A DNA stretch of 60,737 bases, from the NCBI GenBank assembly GCA_022396035.1, contig JAIOXO010000009.1:1-60737 (forward strand). The letters run 5' to 3'. Within the stretch, counting starts at the first letter, position 1; each line of letters begins with the position of its first letter. Below, piece after piece: positions 15,416-24,279 of this stretch. The position numbers and the translations under genes are program-made. The notes beneath the pieces are model-generated. The model was not told the DNA's origin and did no database searches. It saw only the letters and a list, made by a program, of their open reading frames with translations. Source of the stretch: Actinomycetes bacterium (GTDB lineage Bacteria; Actinomycetota; Humimicrobiia; Humimicrobiales; Humimicrobiaceae).

Positions 15416-16393
15416 ATGAATATAGAAAACCTGAATCAGAAGTTGATTGAAAAAGCAGAGAATTTATTTGACCAGGTAGAGGTACTGGCAGGGTATTGCC
15501 AGTCCAGCCATCCCCTGAAGGTAAACCCCTGTTTTATTGATAAAAAGGAAGATTTAAATAAGCTTATATTTAACCAGCTTTGCATCAATAACCTGGCCAG
15601 CTATGCCTATAAATTATCCAAACAGGTAAAGGGAAATATAGGTATGGTAGTAAAACCCTGTGACAGTAAGGCGGTAGCGCAGCTTATCAGTGAGGGATTA
15701 ATAGAAAGAGACAAGTTTAAGCTTATAGCGGTAGGATGTAATGGTGTAATGGATTACAAAAAAATCAGCAGGGCAGTAGGCGGGGCCAGAGTATCCGGGC
15801 TGGATATAGGCCAGGATAAAATAAAAGTAGAAACCGCCCGGGGATCTCGGGAGCTGGAGAAAAAAGATTATTATGCTGATAAATGTTACTGGTGCGAACT
15901 ATGGGAAAAACCGCCTGTTTATGATGAATTTTTGGAAAATGAGCATAAGCTGGATATAGAAAAAAGAGACCGGTTTGCAGATATAAAGGAACTGGAGCAG
16001 ATGGATCTGGACCAGATATTCTCATACTGGCAGAAAGAGTTTGACCGGTGCATAAGATGTTATGCCTGCAGAAATATCTGCCCCATGGAGGTTTGTCAGG
16101 ACCAGTGTATTGTGCATCTGGATTTTCCCAACTGGCAGTCTCAGAAAGTAAATACCGATGAGAATAAGTTTTTCCAGATGATAAGGGTTATGCATCTGGC
16201 GGGAAGATGTGTAGAGTGCGGGGAGTGTGAAAGGGTCTGTCCCCAGAATATAAGCCTGCTTAAACTGATGAAAAAGATGAATCAAATAATAGGACAACTG
16301 TTTGATTTTGAGGCTGGTATGGATATGGAGGCAAAGCCTCCATTGCTTACCTATAATACATTAGAGAAAAATATTAAAGAGGAAGAATTATAA
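15416..16393 (+). CDS. flxC: FlxC-like iron-sulfur protein, 2x[4Fe-4S]
   Basis: This 325-residue protein has an N-terminal domain with a KPCDSKA motif (81-87), related to the one in the next protein. Cysteines follow at 157 and 160, and two [4Fe-4S] motifs lie at Cys212-215-218-222 and Cys265-268-271-275. The position between flxD and flxB mirrors the hdrCBA-flxDCBA order described in Desulfovibrio, which is the main reason for the name. It likely relays electrons from the flavin subunit FlxA towards FlxD and HdrA. Family identity is less certain than for its neighbours. Confidence 0.78.
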   Translation: MNIENLNQKLIEKAENLFDQVEVLAGYCQSSHPLKVNPCFIDKKEDLNKLIFNQLCINNLASYAYKLSKQVKGNIGMVVKPCDSKAVAQLISEGLIERDKFKLIAVGCNGVMDYKKISRAVGGARVSGLDIGQDKIKVETARGSRELEKKDYYADKCYWCELWEKPPVYDEFLENEHKLDIEKRDRFADIKELEQMDLDQIFSYWQKEFDRCIRCYACRNICPMEVCQDQCIVHLDFPNWQSQKVNTDENKFFQMIRVMHLAGRCVECGECERVCPQNISLLKLMKKMNQIIGQLFDFEAGMDMEAKPPLLTYNTLEKNIKEEEL

Positions 16394-16403
16394 TTCAATA
16401 GTT

Positions 16404-17513
16404 ATGGAAAAAACATATATTTTAAAAAAGGAAAATCTGGGCTCATGGCTTTTAGCTATGGCCAAAGATGCTGATGTCTTTGTCCCTGCAGAAGACAGGG
16501 AAAACAGCATAATTAATTTTTTTAACCTGTCCCGCATTGAACCGGAGCTGGGCTGGGGCCGGGAACAGGATAAACCATATTCTTTGAACCTGGAAGAGAA
16601 GACCAGATTGAGCCCCAAGCAAATAATTTATCCCCAGAGCGAAGATTTACTTGATTTCAGCTACCAGAAGAATATGGAGCAGCTGGATGATGTAGAAATC
16701 TCCATAGCCCCATCCAAGACAGACGGCAAACAAATAATCTTCGGATTAAAACCCTGTGATGTTCAGGGTATAGCCAGGCTGGATGCTGTATTTGCAGAAG
16801 GGGTGGTAAAAGACAGCTACTATATGGATAGAAGGAATAACACCACACTGATAGCCAGGGGTTGTAACACTGTTTACGAGGATTGTTTCTGCACCATGGT
16901 AGAGGGTAGCCCCTATAATTTTGAGAATGCGGATATAGGCATGTATGAGCTGGATGATGACTATGTGGTTAATGTATTTACAGAGAAGGGCCGGCAGCTA
17001 GCAGACAAGTACGGTGATTTTCTTAAGCCGGCACCCAATGATGCTGATTACTACAGCAAGGCGCTTGATGACAGGGAAAGCCAGTCTTCTGAAAAAATTA
17101 ATGCCCTGTGGGAGGGTACTGATTACAAGGATATCCCGGAAATCATGAATGCCAATTTCGGGGCAGAAGCCTGGAAAGAAGTATCCAAAAAATGTATAGG
17201 CTGCGGCGCATGCACTTTTGTTTGCCCCACCTGTTACTGTTTTGACATCAGGGATGAAAAAGATAATCAGCAGGGGCAGAGATACCGTTGCTGGGATTTC
17301 TGTACCAGCTATCTGTATACCCTGGAAGCCAGCGGGCATAATCCAAGGGCAGAATTAAGCCAAAGATACAGGAATAAAATAAACTGTAAATATAATTACA
17401 ATTATCGCCGGCACGGCCATCTGTATTGCGTGGGTTGCGGCAGGTGCATAGATGTTTGTCCGGTTAACATGGATATAAGAGAGATAGTTGGCACCATAGT
17501 TAAAGAAAAGTAA
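16404..17513 (+). CDS. flxB: FlxB-like 4Fe-4S dicluster protein (AsrA/HydB-type)
   Basis: This 369-residue protein resembles anaerobic sulfite reductase subunit A and sulfhydrogenase beta subunits. It has an N-terminal domain with GLKPCDVQGIARLD (114-127), a C-x-C region (Cys154, Cys161, Cys163), and a C-terminal 4Fe-4S dicluster at Cys264-267-270-274 and Cys342-345-348-352. It partners the FAD/NAD(P) subunit encoded next, as in AsrAB and FlxAB. There is no catalytic sulfite reductase subunit nearby, so the electron-input role in the Flx-Hdr complex is preferred. Confidence 0.85.
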   Translation: MEKTYILKKENLGSWLLAMAKDADVFVPAEDRENSIINFFNLSRIEPELGWGREQDKPYSLNLEEKTRLSPKQIIYPQSEDLLDFSYQKNMEQLDDVEISIAPSKTDGKQIIFGLKPCDVQGIARLDAVFAEGVVKDSYYMDRRNNTTLIARGCNTVYEDCFCTMVEGSPYNFENADIGMYELDDDYVVNVFTEKGRQLADKYGDFLKPAPNDADYYSKALDDRESQSSEKINALWEGTDYKDIPEIMNANFGAEAWKEVSKKCIGCGACTFVCPTCYCFDIRDEKDNQQGQRYRCWDFCTSYLYTLEASGHNPRAELSQRYRNKINCKYNYNYRRHGHLYCVGCGRCIDVCPVNMDIREIVGTIVKEK

Positions 17514-17534
17514 AAGAAAAAATTTGGAAGGAAT

Positions 17535-18407
17535 ATGGAAAAGACAAATATAGTTAAGGGCAAAGACATAGTGGGAAAAGAAAATCCTTACCTGCCATCG
17601 GTAGCGGTGGTTAAAAAAGTAATTGAAGAAACGCCTAATATATTGTCTATTCAGTTGCAGTTACAGGACCCCGAAGAAAGAAAATCATTTAATTTTAAGC
17701 CTGGACAGGTGGGCCAGATATCCATATTTGGTTCAGGGGAGTCAACTTTTGTGATAAATTCCCCGGTAAGTAATAAGGAATACTTGCAGTTTACGATTAT
17801 GAAGGCGGGGGTAAATACCACTGCTATAAGTAATTTAAGTCAGGGTGAACGGGTGGGTCTGAGGGCTCCTCTGGGAAACTGGTTTCCCTGCCAGCAGTGG
17901 GAGCAGAAAAATATTCTTATCGTGGGTGGAGGAATTGGGCTGGCTCCTCTAAGGCCCCTTATATTTTATATCCTGGAAAACAGGGATAAATATAAGGATC
18001 TGACAGTTCTGTATGCAGCCAAAACCCCTGAGGACCGGTGTTATAAATATGATCTGGAAAAATGGGAAAAGTCCAGCGACATTAATCTGGTACAGACTAT
18101 TGACACCGCCTGCCACGGATGGGATCAGGAGGTAGGGCTTTGTCCCAATGTACTGGAAGAACTGAAGCCTTCGCCGGAGGATAGAATAGCCATAACCTGC
18201 GGACCTCCCATAATGATTAAGTATACCCTGGAAGTTCTAAAGAAGCTGAATTTTGGCAGCGATACGGTGTATACCACCCTGGAGAGAAGAATGAAATGCG
18301 GTGTGGGTAAATGTGGAAGATGTAATATCGGACACAAGTTTGTATGTGTCGACGGCCCGGTGTTTTCGCTGGAGGAACTGGAAGAGATCCCTGAGCCCTT
18401 CATTTGA
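17535..18407 (+). CDS. flxA: FlxA-like FAD/NAD(P)-binding oxidoreductase with [2Fe-2S] site
   Basis: This 290-residue protein belongs to the ferredoxin-NADP reductase superfamily (AsrB, sulfhydrogenase gamma and dihydroorotate dehydrogenase electron-transfer type). It has a beta-barrel FAD domain at residues 20-120, the NAD(P)-binding loop GGGIGLAPLR at 131-140 and a TCGPP motif at 221-225. Its C-terminal [2Fe-2S] ligands are Cys255, 260, 263 and 271. It should oxidise NAD(P)H (or reduce NAD(P)+) and exchange electrons with FlxB. AGGAAT precedes the ATG. It is the last redox gene of the operon. Confidence 0.9.
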   Translation: MEKTNIVKGKDIVGKENPYLPSVAVVKKVIEETPNILSIQLQLQDPEERKSFNFKPGQVGQISIFGSGESTFVINSPVSNKEYLQFTIMKAGVNTTAISNLSQGERVGLRAPLGNWFPCQQWEQKNILIVGGGIGLAPLRPLIFYILENRDKYKDLTVLYAAKTPEDRCYKYDLEKWEKSSDINLVQTIDTACHGWDQEVGLCPNVLEELKPSPEDRIAITCGPPIMIKYTLEVLKKLNFGSDTVYTTLERRMKCGVGKCGRCNIGHKFVCVDGPVFSLEELEEIPEPFI

Positions 18408-18465
18408 TGGTGTAAGGTTCAGCATCCTATTTACAAGTCTATAGCTTAAATTAAAGGTATAACCC

Positions 18466-18813
18466 ATGCATGAATATTCAATAACCAGTTCAATCATTGA
18501 AATCGTTAAACGTAACATCAAAGAAAAAAACCTGGGCCCTATCCAAAAGATCAATTTTGAATTAAGCCCCCTTTCCCAGATAGAGCCGGAATCGGTTAAT
18601 TTTTATTTCAGAGCCCTTACTGCAGAAGACCAGTATTTAAAAGATACCAAATTAAATTTTATAAAAAAGAAGTTAAAGTTAAACTGCAGGGAGTGTAAAA
18701 AAACTTCCGGGACAGAGGACTACATTGTAAAATGTCCCCTTTGCGGAAGCACAGATATAGAGGTCGAACAACCGGAAGAAATAAAGATAGTTTCAGTTGA
18801 AACCAGTGATTAG
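18466..18813 (+). CDS. hypA: HypA-family nickel chaperone / zinc protein
   Basis: This 115-residue HypA homologue starts MHEYSIT, and its N-terminal MHE supplies the Ni ligand His2. The zinc site is Cys74, Cys77, Cys90 and Cys93. HypA delivers nickel to [NiFe] hydrogenase or urease, but neither those enzymes nor hypB-F are in the window. It lies 58 nt after flxA, so it could be transcribed with the hdr-flx operon; whether it serves a distant hydrogenase cannot be seen here. Confidence 0.88.
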   Translation: MHEYSITSSIIEIVKRNIKEKNLGPIQKINFELSPLSQIEPESVNFYFRALTAEDQYLKDTKLNFIKKKLKLNCRECKKTSGTEDYIVKCPLCGSTDIEVEQPEEIKIVSVETSD

Positions 18814-18818
18814 GAAAG

Positions 18819-18848
18819 TCTGGCGGTTTGTAACCAGAAGGTTTTTTA
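18819..18848 (+). terminator. Possible weak terminator after hypA
   Basis: A 5-bp stem (TCTGG 18819-18823 with CCAGA 18834-18838) is followed 3 nt later by six Ts. The stem is short and an alternative GGTT/AACC pairing competes, so the call is tentative. Confidence 0.3.
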
Positions 18849-18883
18849 AGGAAAAAATAAGAAAATTTTAAAGGGAGGATTGT

Positions 18884-19666
18884 ATGAAAGCTATAGATCT
18901 AAGCGGCAGGGTGTCATTTATTACCGGCGGATCGGGACAAATAGGCAGGACTATATGCAAACATATGGCCCTTTGCGGGGCCAGGGTAGCTTTTAGCTAC
19001 TACAGCCAAAAAGAACAGGCAGAGAAACTAAAGCAGGAAATTGAAACAAGTTATGGCCAACAGGTATTGGCTCTCAAAGCAGATATTACCGATAAAGATT
19101 CTTTAGAACAGGCCAAAAAATTAATTAACCAGAATATGGGAAAAGTAGACATAATTGTCAATAATGCAGTAATACAGTATGAATGGAAAGAAGTCATAAA
19201 ACAGGATATACAGAGTTATGAGGGCCAGTTCAGGTCATCGGTTCTCCATAATGTATTTATGGCTCAGGTTTTCGTGCCGGATATGATAGAACAGAAATAC
19301 GGGAGAGTAATAGGCATAAATACCGAGTGTTCCATGCAGGCCTTCAGGACCCAGTCTGCCTATATCTCCGGAAAGAGGGGAATGGATGGAGTATTGAGGG
19401 TGCTGGCCAGGGAAGTAGGGACGCACAACATTACTGTAAACCAGGTAGCCCCCGGGTGGACACTTACCGATAGCTGCAGGGATGCTGACGGCAGCGAGGC
19501 CAATATAAACCAGGATTTTCCTTATATAGATGCAGTTCCTATGGGCAGGAGGGGATCGGATGAGGATATAGCCAATGCAGTCTGTTTTTTAGCATCGGAT
19601 TTAGCCGGGTTTATTACTGGGGTTTATCTGCCGGTTACTGGAGGCAATGTAATGCCCTGCATATGA
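18884..19666 (+). CDS. SDR-family (FabG-like) NAD(P)-dependent oxidoreductase
   Basis: This is a 260-residue classical short-chain dehydrogenase. It has a TGGSGQIG cofactor motif (14-21), an NNA motif (NNAV, 93-96) and the YxxxK active site Tyr160/Lys164 (YISGK). The position normally held by the catalytic serine, 13 residues before Tyr160, is Thr147 (INTECS), with Ser150 close by. It is therefore a slightly divergent SDR. The C-terminal GRRGSDEDIANAVCFLASD and TGGNV segments are normal. GGGAGG precedes the ATG. It seems to be a single-gene unit; the substrate cannot be told from sequence. Confidence 0.88.
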   Translation: MKAIDLSGRVSFITGGSGQIGRTICKHMALCGARVAFSYYSQKEQAEKLKQEIETSYGQQVLALKADITDKDSLEQAKKLINQNMGKVDIIVNNAVIQYEWKEVIKQDIQSYEGQFRSSVLHNVFMAQVFVPDMIEQKYGRVIGINTECSMQAFRTQSAYISGKRGMDGVLRVLAREVGTHNITVNQVAPGWTLTDSCRDADGSEANINQDFPYIDAVPMGRRGSDEDIANAVCFLASDLAGFITGVYLPVTGGNVMPCI

Positions 19667-19710
19667 GGTAATTTTGCAGACCCTTTTTTAAAATAAATTG
19701 CTGTCGATAG

Positions 19711-19739
19711 TTGACTTAAAAGTTAGGTAAAGTTAAAAT
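19711..19739 (+). promoter_or_regulatory. Candidate promoter of the rny leader RNA
   Basis: TTGACT (19711-19716) and TAAAAT (19734-19739) are separated by 17 bp. A transcript starting near 19746 would carry a ~280-nt leader before rny, including the folded region at 19832-19948 and the terminator at 19974-20002. The intergenic DNA between 19667 and 20023 contains no gene. Confidence 0.55.
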
Positions 19740-19831
19740 AGTTAACAGATTATAAATTTTTAATATAGTTAAAAATATTGTTTGATTTTCGATTATTGGC
19801 AGCAGGAATAACTAATTTAAGTTTTAGATAA

Positions 19832-19948
19832 ATTTTATAAGTATAGGAAAGCATGAGGGTATCAGTAGCAAAATTGAAAGGGGAATTTTTTAAAAAATTA
19901 AATACCTAAACTCCTTGATATCCGGGGGTGCACTAATACTTATAAAAT
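19832..19948 (+). ncRNA. Unclassified structured leader RNA upstream of rny
   Basis: A perfect 13-bp helix joins 19832-19844 with 19936-19948. Nested inside is an 8-bp helix of GGGTATCA (in the segment after GCATGA, about 19858-19865) with TGATATCC (about 19917-19924, one G-U pair). Within that is a hairpin from the self-complementary run AATTTTTTAAAAAATT. Conserved-looking purine-rich single strands (AGGAAAGCATGA and CGGGGGTGCACTA) flank the inner helix. A terminator follows 25 nt later, directly before the rny ribosome-binding site. That is the layout of a riboswitch or protein-sensing attenuator. I do not recognise any known riboswitch consensus. Confidence 0.5.
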
Positions 19949-19973
19949 AGAAAATACAGCGGCAATAATATTT

Positions 19974-20002
19974 AAAGTCAGGCAATATGCTTGGCTTTTT
20001 TT
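19974..20002 (+). terminator. Terminator in the rny leader (attenuator)
   Basis: A 10-bp stem (19974-19983 with 19989-19998, two G-U pairs) with a 5-nt loop runs into seven Ts (19996-20002). It sits only 22 nt before the rny start, so readthrough must be regulated or partial for rny to be expressed from upstream. Confidence 0.75.
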
Positions 20003-20023
20003 ATTAGAGAGAGGATGGTAGAA

Positions 20024-21568
20024 GTGGTAGAATTATTAAGGATTGGCGGCATAGGGCTGGTAATACTTATCATCGGTTTTGTAATAGGTTTCTTTTATCG
20101 AAAATTCATTATTGACTCCAAGCTGAATTCAGCAGAACAGAAAGCAACAAGCATTTTGGGCGATGCCGAAAAAGAAGCCCAAACCTTAAAAAAAGAGGCT
20201 TTACTGGAGGGTAAGGAAGAAATACAGAATCTCAAACTTCAGGCAGATCAGGAAATAAAAAGCCTGAGGATTGAGATGCAGAAGATGGAAAACCGCCTTT
20301 TATCCAGAGAAGATGCTAATGAAAAGAAAACCCATTATCTGGAGAAAAAAGAGTACAGCTTAAATTCCAGGGAAAAAGAAATTGACCAGAAAAATGAACA
20401 GCTTGATGAAATACTCAAGAAAGAAGTATTACGCCTGGAGGCCATTGCTGAGCTTACCAGGGATGAAGCAAAAGCTGTGCTTATGAAAAAGATGGAAGAA
20501 AAGGCCAAATATGAAGCAGCCAAGGAGATTAGAAAAATAGAAACCAGGCTCAAGGAAGATGCGGACAAGATGGCCAAGAAGATTATATCCCAGGCCATAC
20601 AGAGATGTGCCATAGACCACGTATCGGAAACCACGGTAAGTGTGGTTAACCTGCCCAATGACGAGATGAAGGGTAGGATAATTGGAAGGGAAGGAAGAAA
20701 CATAAGGGTTTTTGAAAACCTGACCGGCATCAATATTATTGTAGATGATACACCGGAAGCAGTAATCCTTTCCTCATTTGACCCGGTACGAAGGGAGATT
20801 GCCAGGGTAACTCTGGAAAACCTTATAGTGGACGGGCGTATACATCCTGCCAGGATAGAGGAAATGTATGAAAAGGCTTCTAAGTTAATAAATAATGAGA
20901 TAAAGCTGGAAGGTGAGCAGGCGATATTTGATACCGGCATTTCCGAGCTCAATCCGGGCATTATAAAAGTGCTGGGCAGGCTTAAATACAGGACCAGTTA
21001 TGGTCAGAATGTATTGATGCATTCCAAGGAAGTAGCTTATGTGTCAGGGATCATAGCTTCCGAGCTGGGCTATAATGTTAAGAAAGCAAAAAGAGCCGGG
21101 CTGCTGCATGATATAGGCAAGGCTCTAACCCATGACATTGAGGGTTCTCATGCCAAGATCGGGGCCGAGCTAGCCAGGAGGCTTCATGAAGATGAAGAGA
21201 TATGCCACTCCTTAGAGGCCCATCATAACGAAATTGAAGCTACCTCAATGCTGGATGTAATAGTACAGGCTGCTGATTCCATATCCGGCGGAAGGCCTGG
21301 GGCAAGAAGGGAAACACTGGAAAGCTATATCAAGAGACTGGAGACACTGGAGAATATTGCTACTGAATTTAATGGCATAGAAAAGGCTTATGCCATACAG
21401 GCGGGAAGAGAAATAAGGGTAATAGTCAAACCCGATGATGTTGACGAGGACATGTCGCTGGTTCTGGCCAGAGATATTGCCAGAAAAATTGAAAGTGAAA
21501 TGGATTATCCCGGACAGATAAAGGTTACAGTTATAAGGGAGAGCAGAGCTGTAGATTATGCAAAATAA
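20024..21568 (+). CDS. rny: Ribonuclease Y
   Basis: This is a 514-residue membrane-anchored endoribonuclease that starts mRNA decay. It has one N-terminal transmembrane helix (about residues 5-25) and a long coiled coil (about 35-195). A KH domain with [10 protein letters not shown] is at 217-226, and an HD domain with HD at 362-363 (LLHDIGK) provides the metal-dependent phosphodiesterase site. I use the GTG at 20024, 9 nt after GAGAGAGG; the ATG at 20015 abuts that site, and a TTG at 19991 lies in the terminator. It overlaps the next gene by 11 nt. Expression is probably controlled by the leader RNA and attenuator upstream. Confidence 0.95.
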   Translation: MVELLRIGGIGLVILIIGFVIGFFYRKFIIDSKLNSAEQKATSILGDAEKEAQTLKKEALLEGKEEIQNLKLQADQEIKSLRIEMQKMENRLLSREDANEKKTHYLEKKEYSLNSREKEIDQKNEQLDEILKKEVLRLEAIAELTRDEAKAVLMKKMEEKAKYEAAKEIRKIETRLKEDADKMAKKIISQAIQRCAIDHVSETTVSVVNLPNDEMKGRIIGREGRNIRVFENLTGINIIVDDTPEAVILSSFDPVRREIARVTLENLIVDGRIHPARIEEMYEKASKLINNEIKLEGEQAIFDTGISELNPGIIKVLGRLKYRTSYGQNVLMHSKEVAYVSGIIASELGYNVKKAKRAGLLHDIGKALTHDIEGSHAKIGAELARRLHEDEEICHSLEAHHNEIEATSMLDVIVQAADSISGGRPGARRETLESYIKRLETLENIATEFNGIEKAYAIQAGREIRVIVKPDDVDEDMSLVLARDIARKIESEMDYPGQIKVTVIRESRAVDYAK

Positions 21569-22655
21569 TTCCGATATCAAGAAGTTCCTGGCAGACCTTA
21601 ATATGTCTGATGTGCTGAATGTTGAAGAAGATCTGGGGAATGGATTTGTAAAGCTTAAGATATCTGAGGCAGAAAGAAGACAGGCTCTCCAGGACATAAA
21701 TTGCGTGGAAGACATAATTGTTGAGCTTTTAAGAAACAGCAGGGATGCTGATGCCAAAAATATTTTTATAGGCACCAAAAAGCTGGGCGACAGTAAAAGG
21801 ATAATACATTTTATAGATGACGGTACCGGCATTCCTGAAAAATTCCAGAGGATTATTTTTGAATCAAGGGTTACCTCCAAGCTGGAAAATGCAAAAAAAG
21901 ATGCCTATGGGTTTCATGGACGGGGTATGGCCCTGTTTTCCATAAAACTTAATGTTGAAGAAATAAGCATAACTTATTCAGACCACCTGAAAGGAACCTG
22001 TTTTTTTGTATCAGTGGATTTAAATGATCTCCCAGAAAAAAAAGATCAGTCCCTGATGCCGCAGATTATAGAGACTGAAGAGGGCTTAACCTTGATTGGG
22101 GGAGTGAATAATATAATTAAAGCCATAATGGAATTTAAGTTCCAGAACCCAGGTATAAATATCTATTACGGCACTCCAACCCAGATACTGGCAACCATGA
22201 GAAGCATAGAAGCTGATTATCCCAGTTTTGGAGAATGGGAACAGGTAGTCAAATATATAAATTCCAACCATATTAAGATATTTGAAATGCCTCTGCTTAC
22301 TAACAACTATAATATACTGGAGCAGATCAGCCGCAATATAATGGGTATGGATATTTCACAGAGGAGCATACAGAGGACTATTTATGGTGAACTGCAGCCC
22401 CTGGAATGCATAAAAGTACAAGATCTGGAACCAGTAGAGAAAAAAGAAGAGAAAAAAAACCGCAATATCAAACTATATGATGAAATAGGACTGGTAAACA
22501 GGTTTAAACCAGAAGAAATAAAGGGTATAATTGAGACAGTCAGGCAGGAAGTTGACCGTATAGGAAAGAAATATTTCTTATCAGTACAAAATGTAGAATA
22601 CAAGAAGAAAAACAATAAAATATTTATAGAAATAGAATTAAAGCAAAAAGATTGA
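21558..22655 (+). CDS. GHKL-type ATPase-domain protein of unknown function
   Basis: This 365-residue protein has a Bergerat (GHKL) ATP-binding fold at residues 50-160. Its N box is [14 protein letters not shown] (Glu56, Asn60), its G1 box FIDDGTGIP (85-93) and its G2 box [10 protein letters not shown] (118-127), as in Hsp90, MutL and topoisomerase VI-B type proteins. The rest (residues 160-365) matches nothing I recognise and ends with a charged region (about 298-310) and a short mixed domain. There is no histidine-kinase phosphoacceptor domain. It overlaps rny by 11 nt and precedes spoVS by 15 nt, so a role linked to RNA decay or development is possible but speculative. Confidence 0.8.
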   Translation: MQNNSDIKKFLADLNMSDVLNVEEDLGNGFVKLKISEAERRQALQDINCVEDIIVELLRNSRDADAKNIFIGTKKLGDSKRIIHFIDDGTGIPEKFQRIIFESRVTSKLENAKKDAYGFHGRGMALFSIKLNVEEISITYSDHLKGTCFFVSVDLNDLPEKKDQSLMPQIIETEEGLTLIGGVNNIIKAIMEFKFQNPGINIYYGTPTQILATMRSIEADYPSFGEWEQVVKYINSNHIKIFEMPLLTNNYNILEQISRNIMGMDISQRSIQRTIYGELQPLECIKVQDLEPVEKKEEKKNRNIKLYDEIGLVNRFKPEEIKGIIETVRQEVDRIGKKYFLSVQNVEYKKKNNKIFIEIELKQKD

Positions 22656-22670
22656 ATTTAAGGCAACAGA

Positions 22671-22931
22671 ATGAAACTTCTGAAGGTTTCTTCAAACTCA
22701 AAACCTAACTCGGTTGCAGGAGCTATAGCCGGTATAATAAGGAGTGAGGGCAAAGTGCAAATCCAGACCATAGGGGCTGGAGCGCTTAACCAGAGCATAA
22801 AGGGAATTGCCATTGCCCGCGGCTATATTGCGCCTACCGGCCAGGATCTGATTTGCACCCCATTTTTTAAGGATATTGAGGTAAATGGTGAGACCAAGAC
22901 TGCAATTGTTCTTACCGTTGAACCAAAATAA
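22671..22931 (+). CDS. spoVS: Stage V sporulation protein S family
   Basis: This is an 86-residue SpoVS protein of normal length, with the conserved start KLLKVSSNSKPNSVAGAIAG and the AIGAG-like and RGYIAP segments (TIGAGALNQSIKGIAIARGY). SpoVS is an Alba-fold small protein that affects sporulation and septation in Bacillus, but it is also conserved in many non-sporulating bacteria. It lies in the typical rny-spoVS-miaB order. Its presence alone is not evidence that this organism forms spores. Confidence 0.93.
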   Translation: MKLLKVSSNSKPNSVAGAIAGIIRSEGKVQIQTIGAGALNQSIKGIAIARGYIAPTGQDLICTPFFKDIEVNGETKTAIVLTVEPK

Positions 22932-22962
22932 GCAGCTTACCCTGGATGTGGACAAGAATACC

Positions 22963-24279
22963 ATGAAAGCATATATAAAAACATTCGGATGTCAGATGAA
23001 TGAATATGACTCCGAGAGGATTGCATATTACCTCCAGGGTCAGGGATACAGCCTGACCGGGAAGCTGTCTGATGCTGATATTATAGTTTTTAATACCTGC
23101 GCGGTAAGACAGAAAGCTAAGAACAAACTGTACGGCCATCTGGGCAATCTTAAGATTTTAAAAAAAGAAAATCCTGATCTTATCATCTGCGTGGGCGGAT
23201 GCACAGCCCAGAATCTAAAGCAAGAAATAACCGATGATTTTCCTTTTGTGGATATAGTGTTTGGCACTCTTAATATTTCAGAGCTGCCCCAGCTTATTGA
23301 AGAAAACAGAAGAGCTGACAGCAGTATCTGCAGGGTACCGGACAGCGGGTTTGACTACCATCTGGGCAATTCGGAAAATACTTATTCATTTAAGGCTTAT
23401 GTGCCAATTATTACCGGATGCAATAACTTCTGCTCTTACTGCATAGTACCCCTGGTAAGGGGAAGAGAAAAGTCTCTGGCCCCTGATGGAATAATTGGCC
23501 AAATTAAGCACCTGGCTGCCAATGAAGTAATGGAAGTTACTCTTCTGGGGCAGAATGTGAACTCTTACGGCAATGATTTAAAACAGGATATTGATTTCTC
23601 TGATCTACTGCAGAGGGTTAGCGACACCGGCATAAACCGTATAAGGTTTATGACCTCTCACCCCAAGGATTTCAGCAGTAAGGCTATTGAGGTTATAGGC
23701 AGCAGGGAAAATATTGCCAATCATATTCATTTACCCCTGCAGTCTGGCTCCAACCTGGTCTTAGACCGGATGAACCGCAAATATAATGCAGAAAAATATA
23801 TGGATATTGTAAGCCGGATTAGAAAGAATATAGAAGATTGCTCCCTCACCACCGATATAATAGTGGGTTTTCCTGGAGAAGAAAGAAAAGATTTTGAAAA
23901 AACTCTGGATATGATAAAAAAAATAAGGTTTAAAAGAGCATTTACTTTTATATATTCTCCCCGCCAGGGAACCGGGGCAGCAGAATATGATGACCCGGTA
24001 AGCAGTGATGAAAAAAAGAAGTGGTTTTTACAGCTTTTAGAAGCCCAAAACAGGATAAGTTATGAGGAAAACCTGAAAATGCAGGGCAAAAGGTTTGTGA
24101 CCCTGGTGGAAGGTCCCAGCCCTAAAGGCAAGGGTATGCTCCAGGGCCGGCTGGAAGACAATACCATTGCCTTATTTGAGGGTAAGCCCGAGCTTACAGG
24201 TAAACTGGTATTGCTGGATATAGCAGAAGCCAAAAATTTTTACCTCATAGGAAAACTGAAAAAGTTATGCAAGGTTTAA
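22963..24279 (+). CDS. miaB: tRNA-2-methylthio-N6-dimethylallyladenosine synthase
   Basis: This 438-residue radical SAM methylthiotransferase adds the 2-methylthio group to i6A37 of tRNAs. The UPF0004 domain cysteines are Cys10, Cys46 and Cys80 (auxiliary cluster). The radical SAM motif is Cys153-157-160 (GCNNFCSYC), and a TRAM domain closes the protein (about 370-438). I start at the ATG at 22963, where homology begins; an ATG-like frame extension back to 22885 overlaps spoVS. No clear ribosome-binding site is seen, so coupling to spoVS is likely. The reading frame overlaps miaA by 13 nt, and miaA makes its substrate. Confidence 0.94.
   Translation: MKAYIKTFGCQMNEYDSERIAYYLQGQGYSLTGKLSDADIIVFNTCAVRQKAKNKLYGHLGNLKILKKENPDLIICVGGCTAQNLKQEITDDFPFVDIVFGTLNISELPQLIEENRRADSSICRVPDSGFDYHLGNSENTYSFKAYVPIITGCNNFCSYCIVPLVRGREKSLAPDGIIGQIKHLAANEVMEVTLLGQNVNSYGNDLKQDIDFSDLLQRVSDTGINRIRFMTSHPKDFSSKAIEVIGSRENIANHIHLPLQSGSNLVLDRMNRKYNAEKYMDIVSRIRKNIEDCSLTTDIIVGFPGEERKDFEKTLDMIKKIRFKRAFTFIYSPRQGTGAAEYDDPVSSDEKKKWFLQLLEAQNRISYEENLKMQGKRFVTLVEGPSPKGKGMLQGRLEDNTIALFEGKPELTGKLVLLDIAEAKNFYLIGKLKKLCKV

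Noticed and set aside
19991-20023. Earlier start for RNase Y (TTG 19991 or ATG 20015)
   Set aside because: The TTG is inside the terminator stem and the ATG touches the GAGAGAGG site; GTG 20024 has proper spacing and fits the family N-terminus.
22671-22931. Sporulation locus
   Set aside because: SpoVS is conserved in many non-sporulating bacteria and no other sporulation gene is present.
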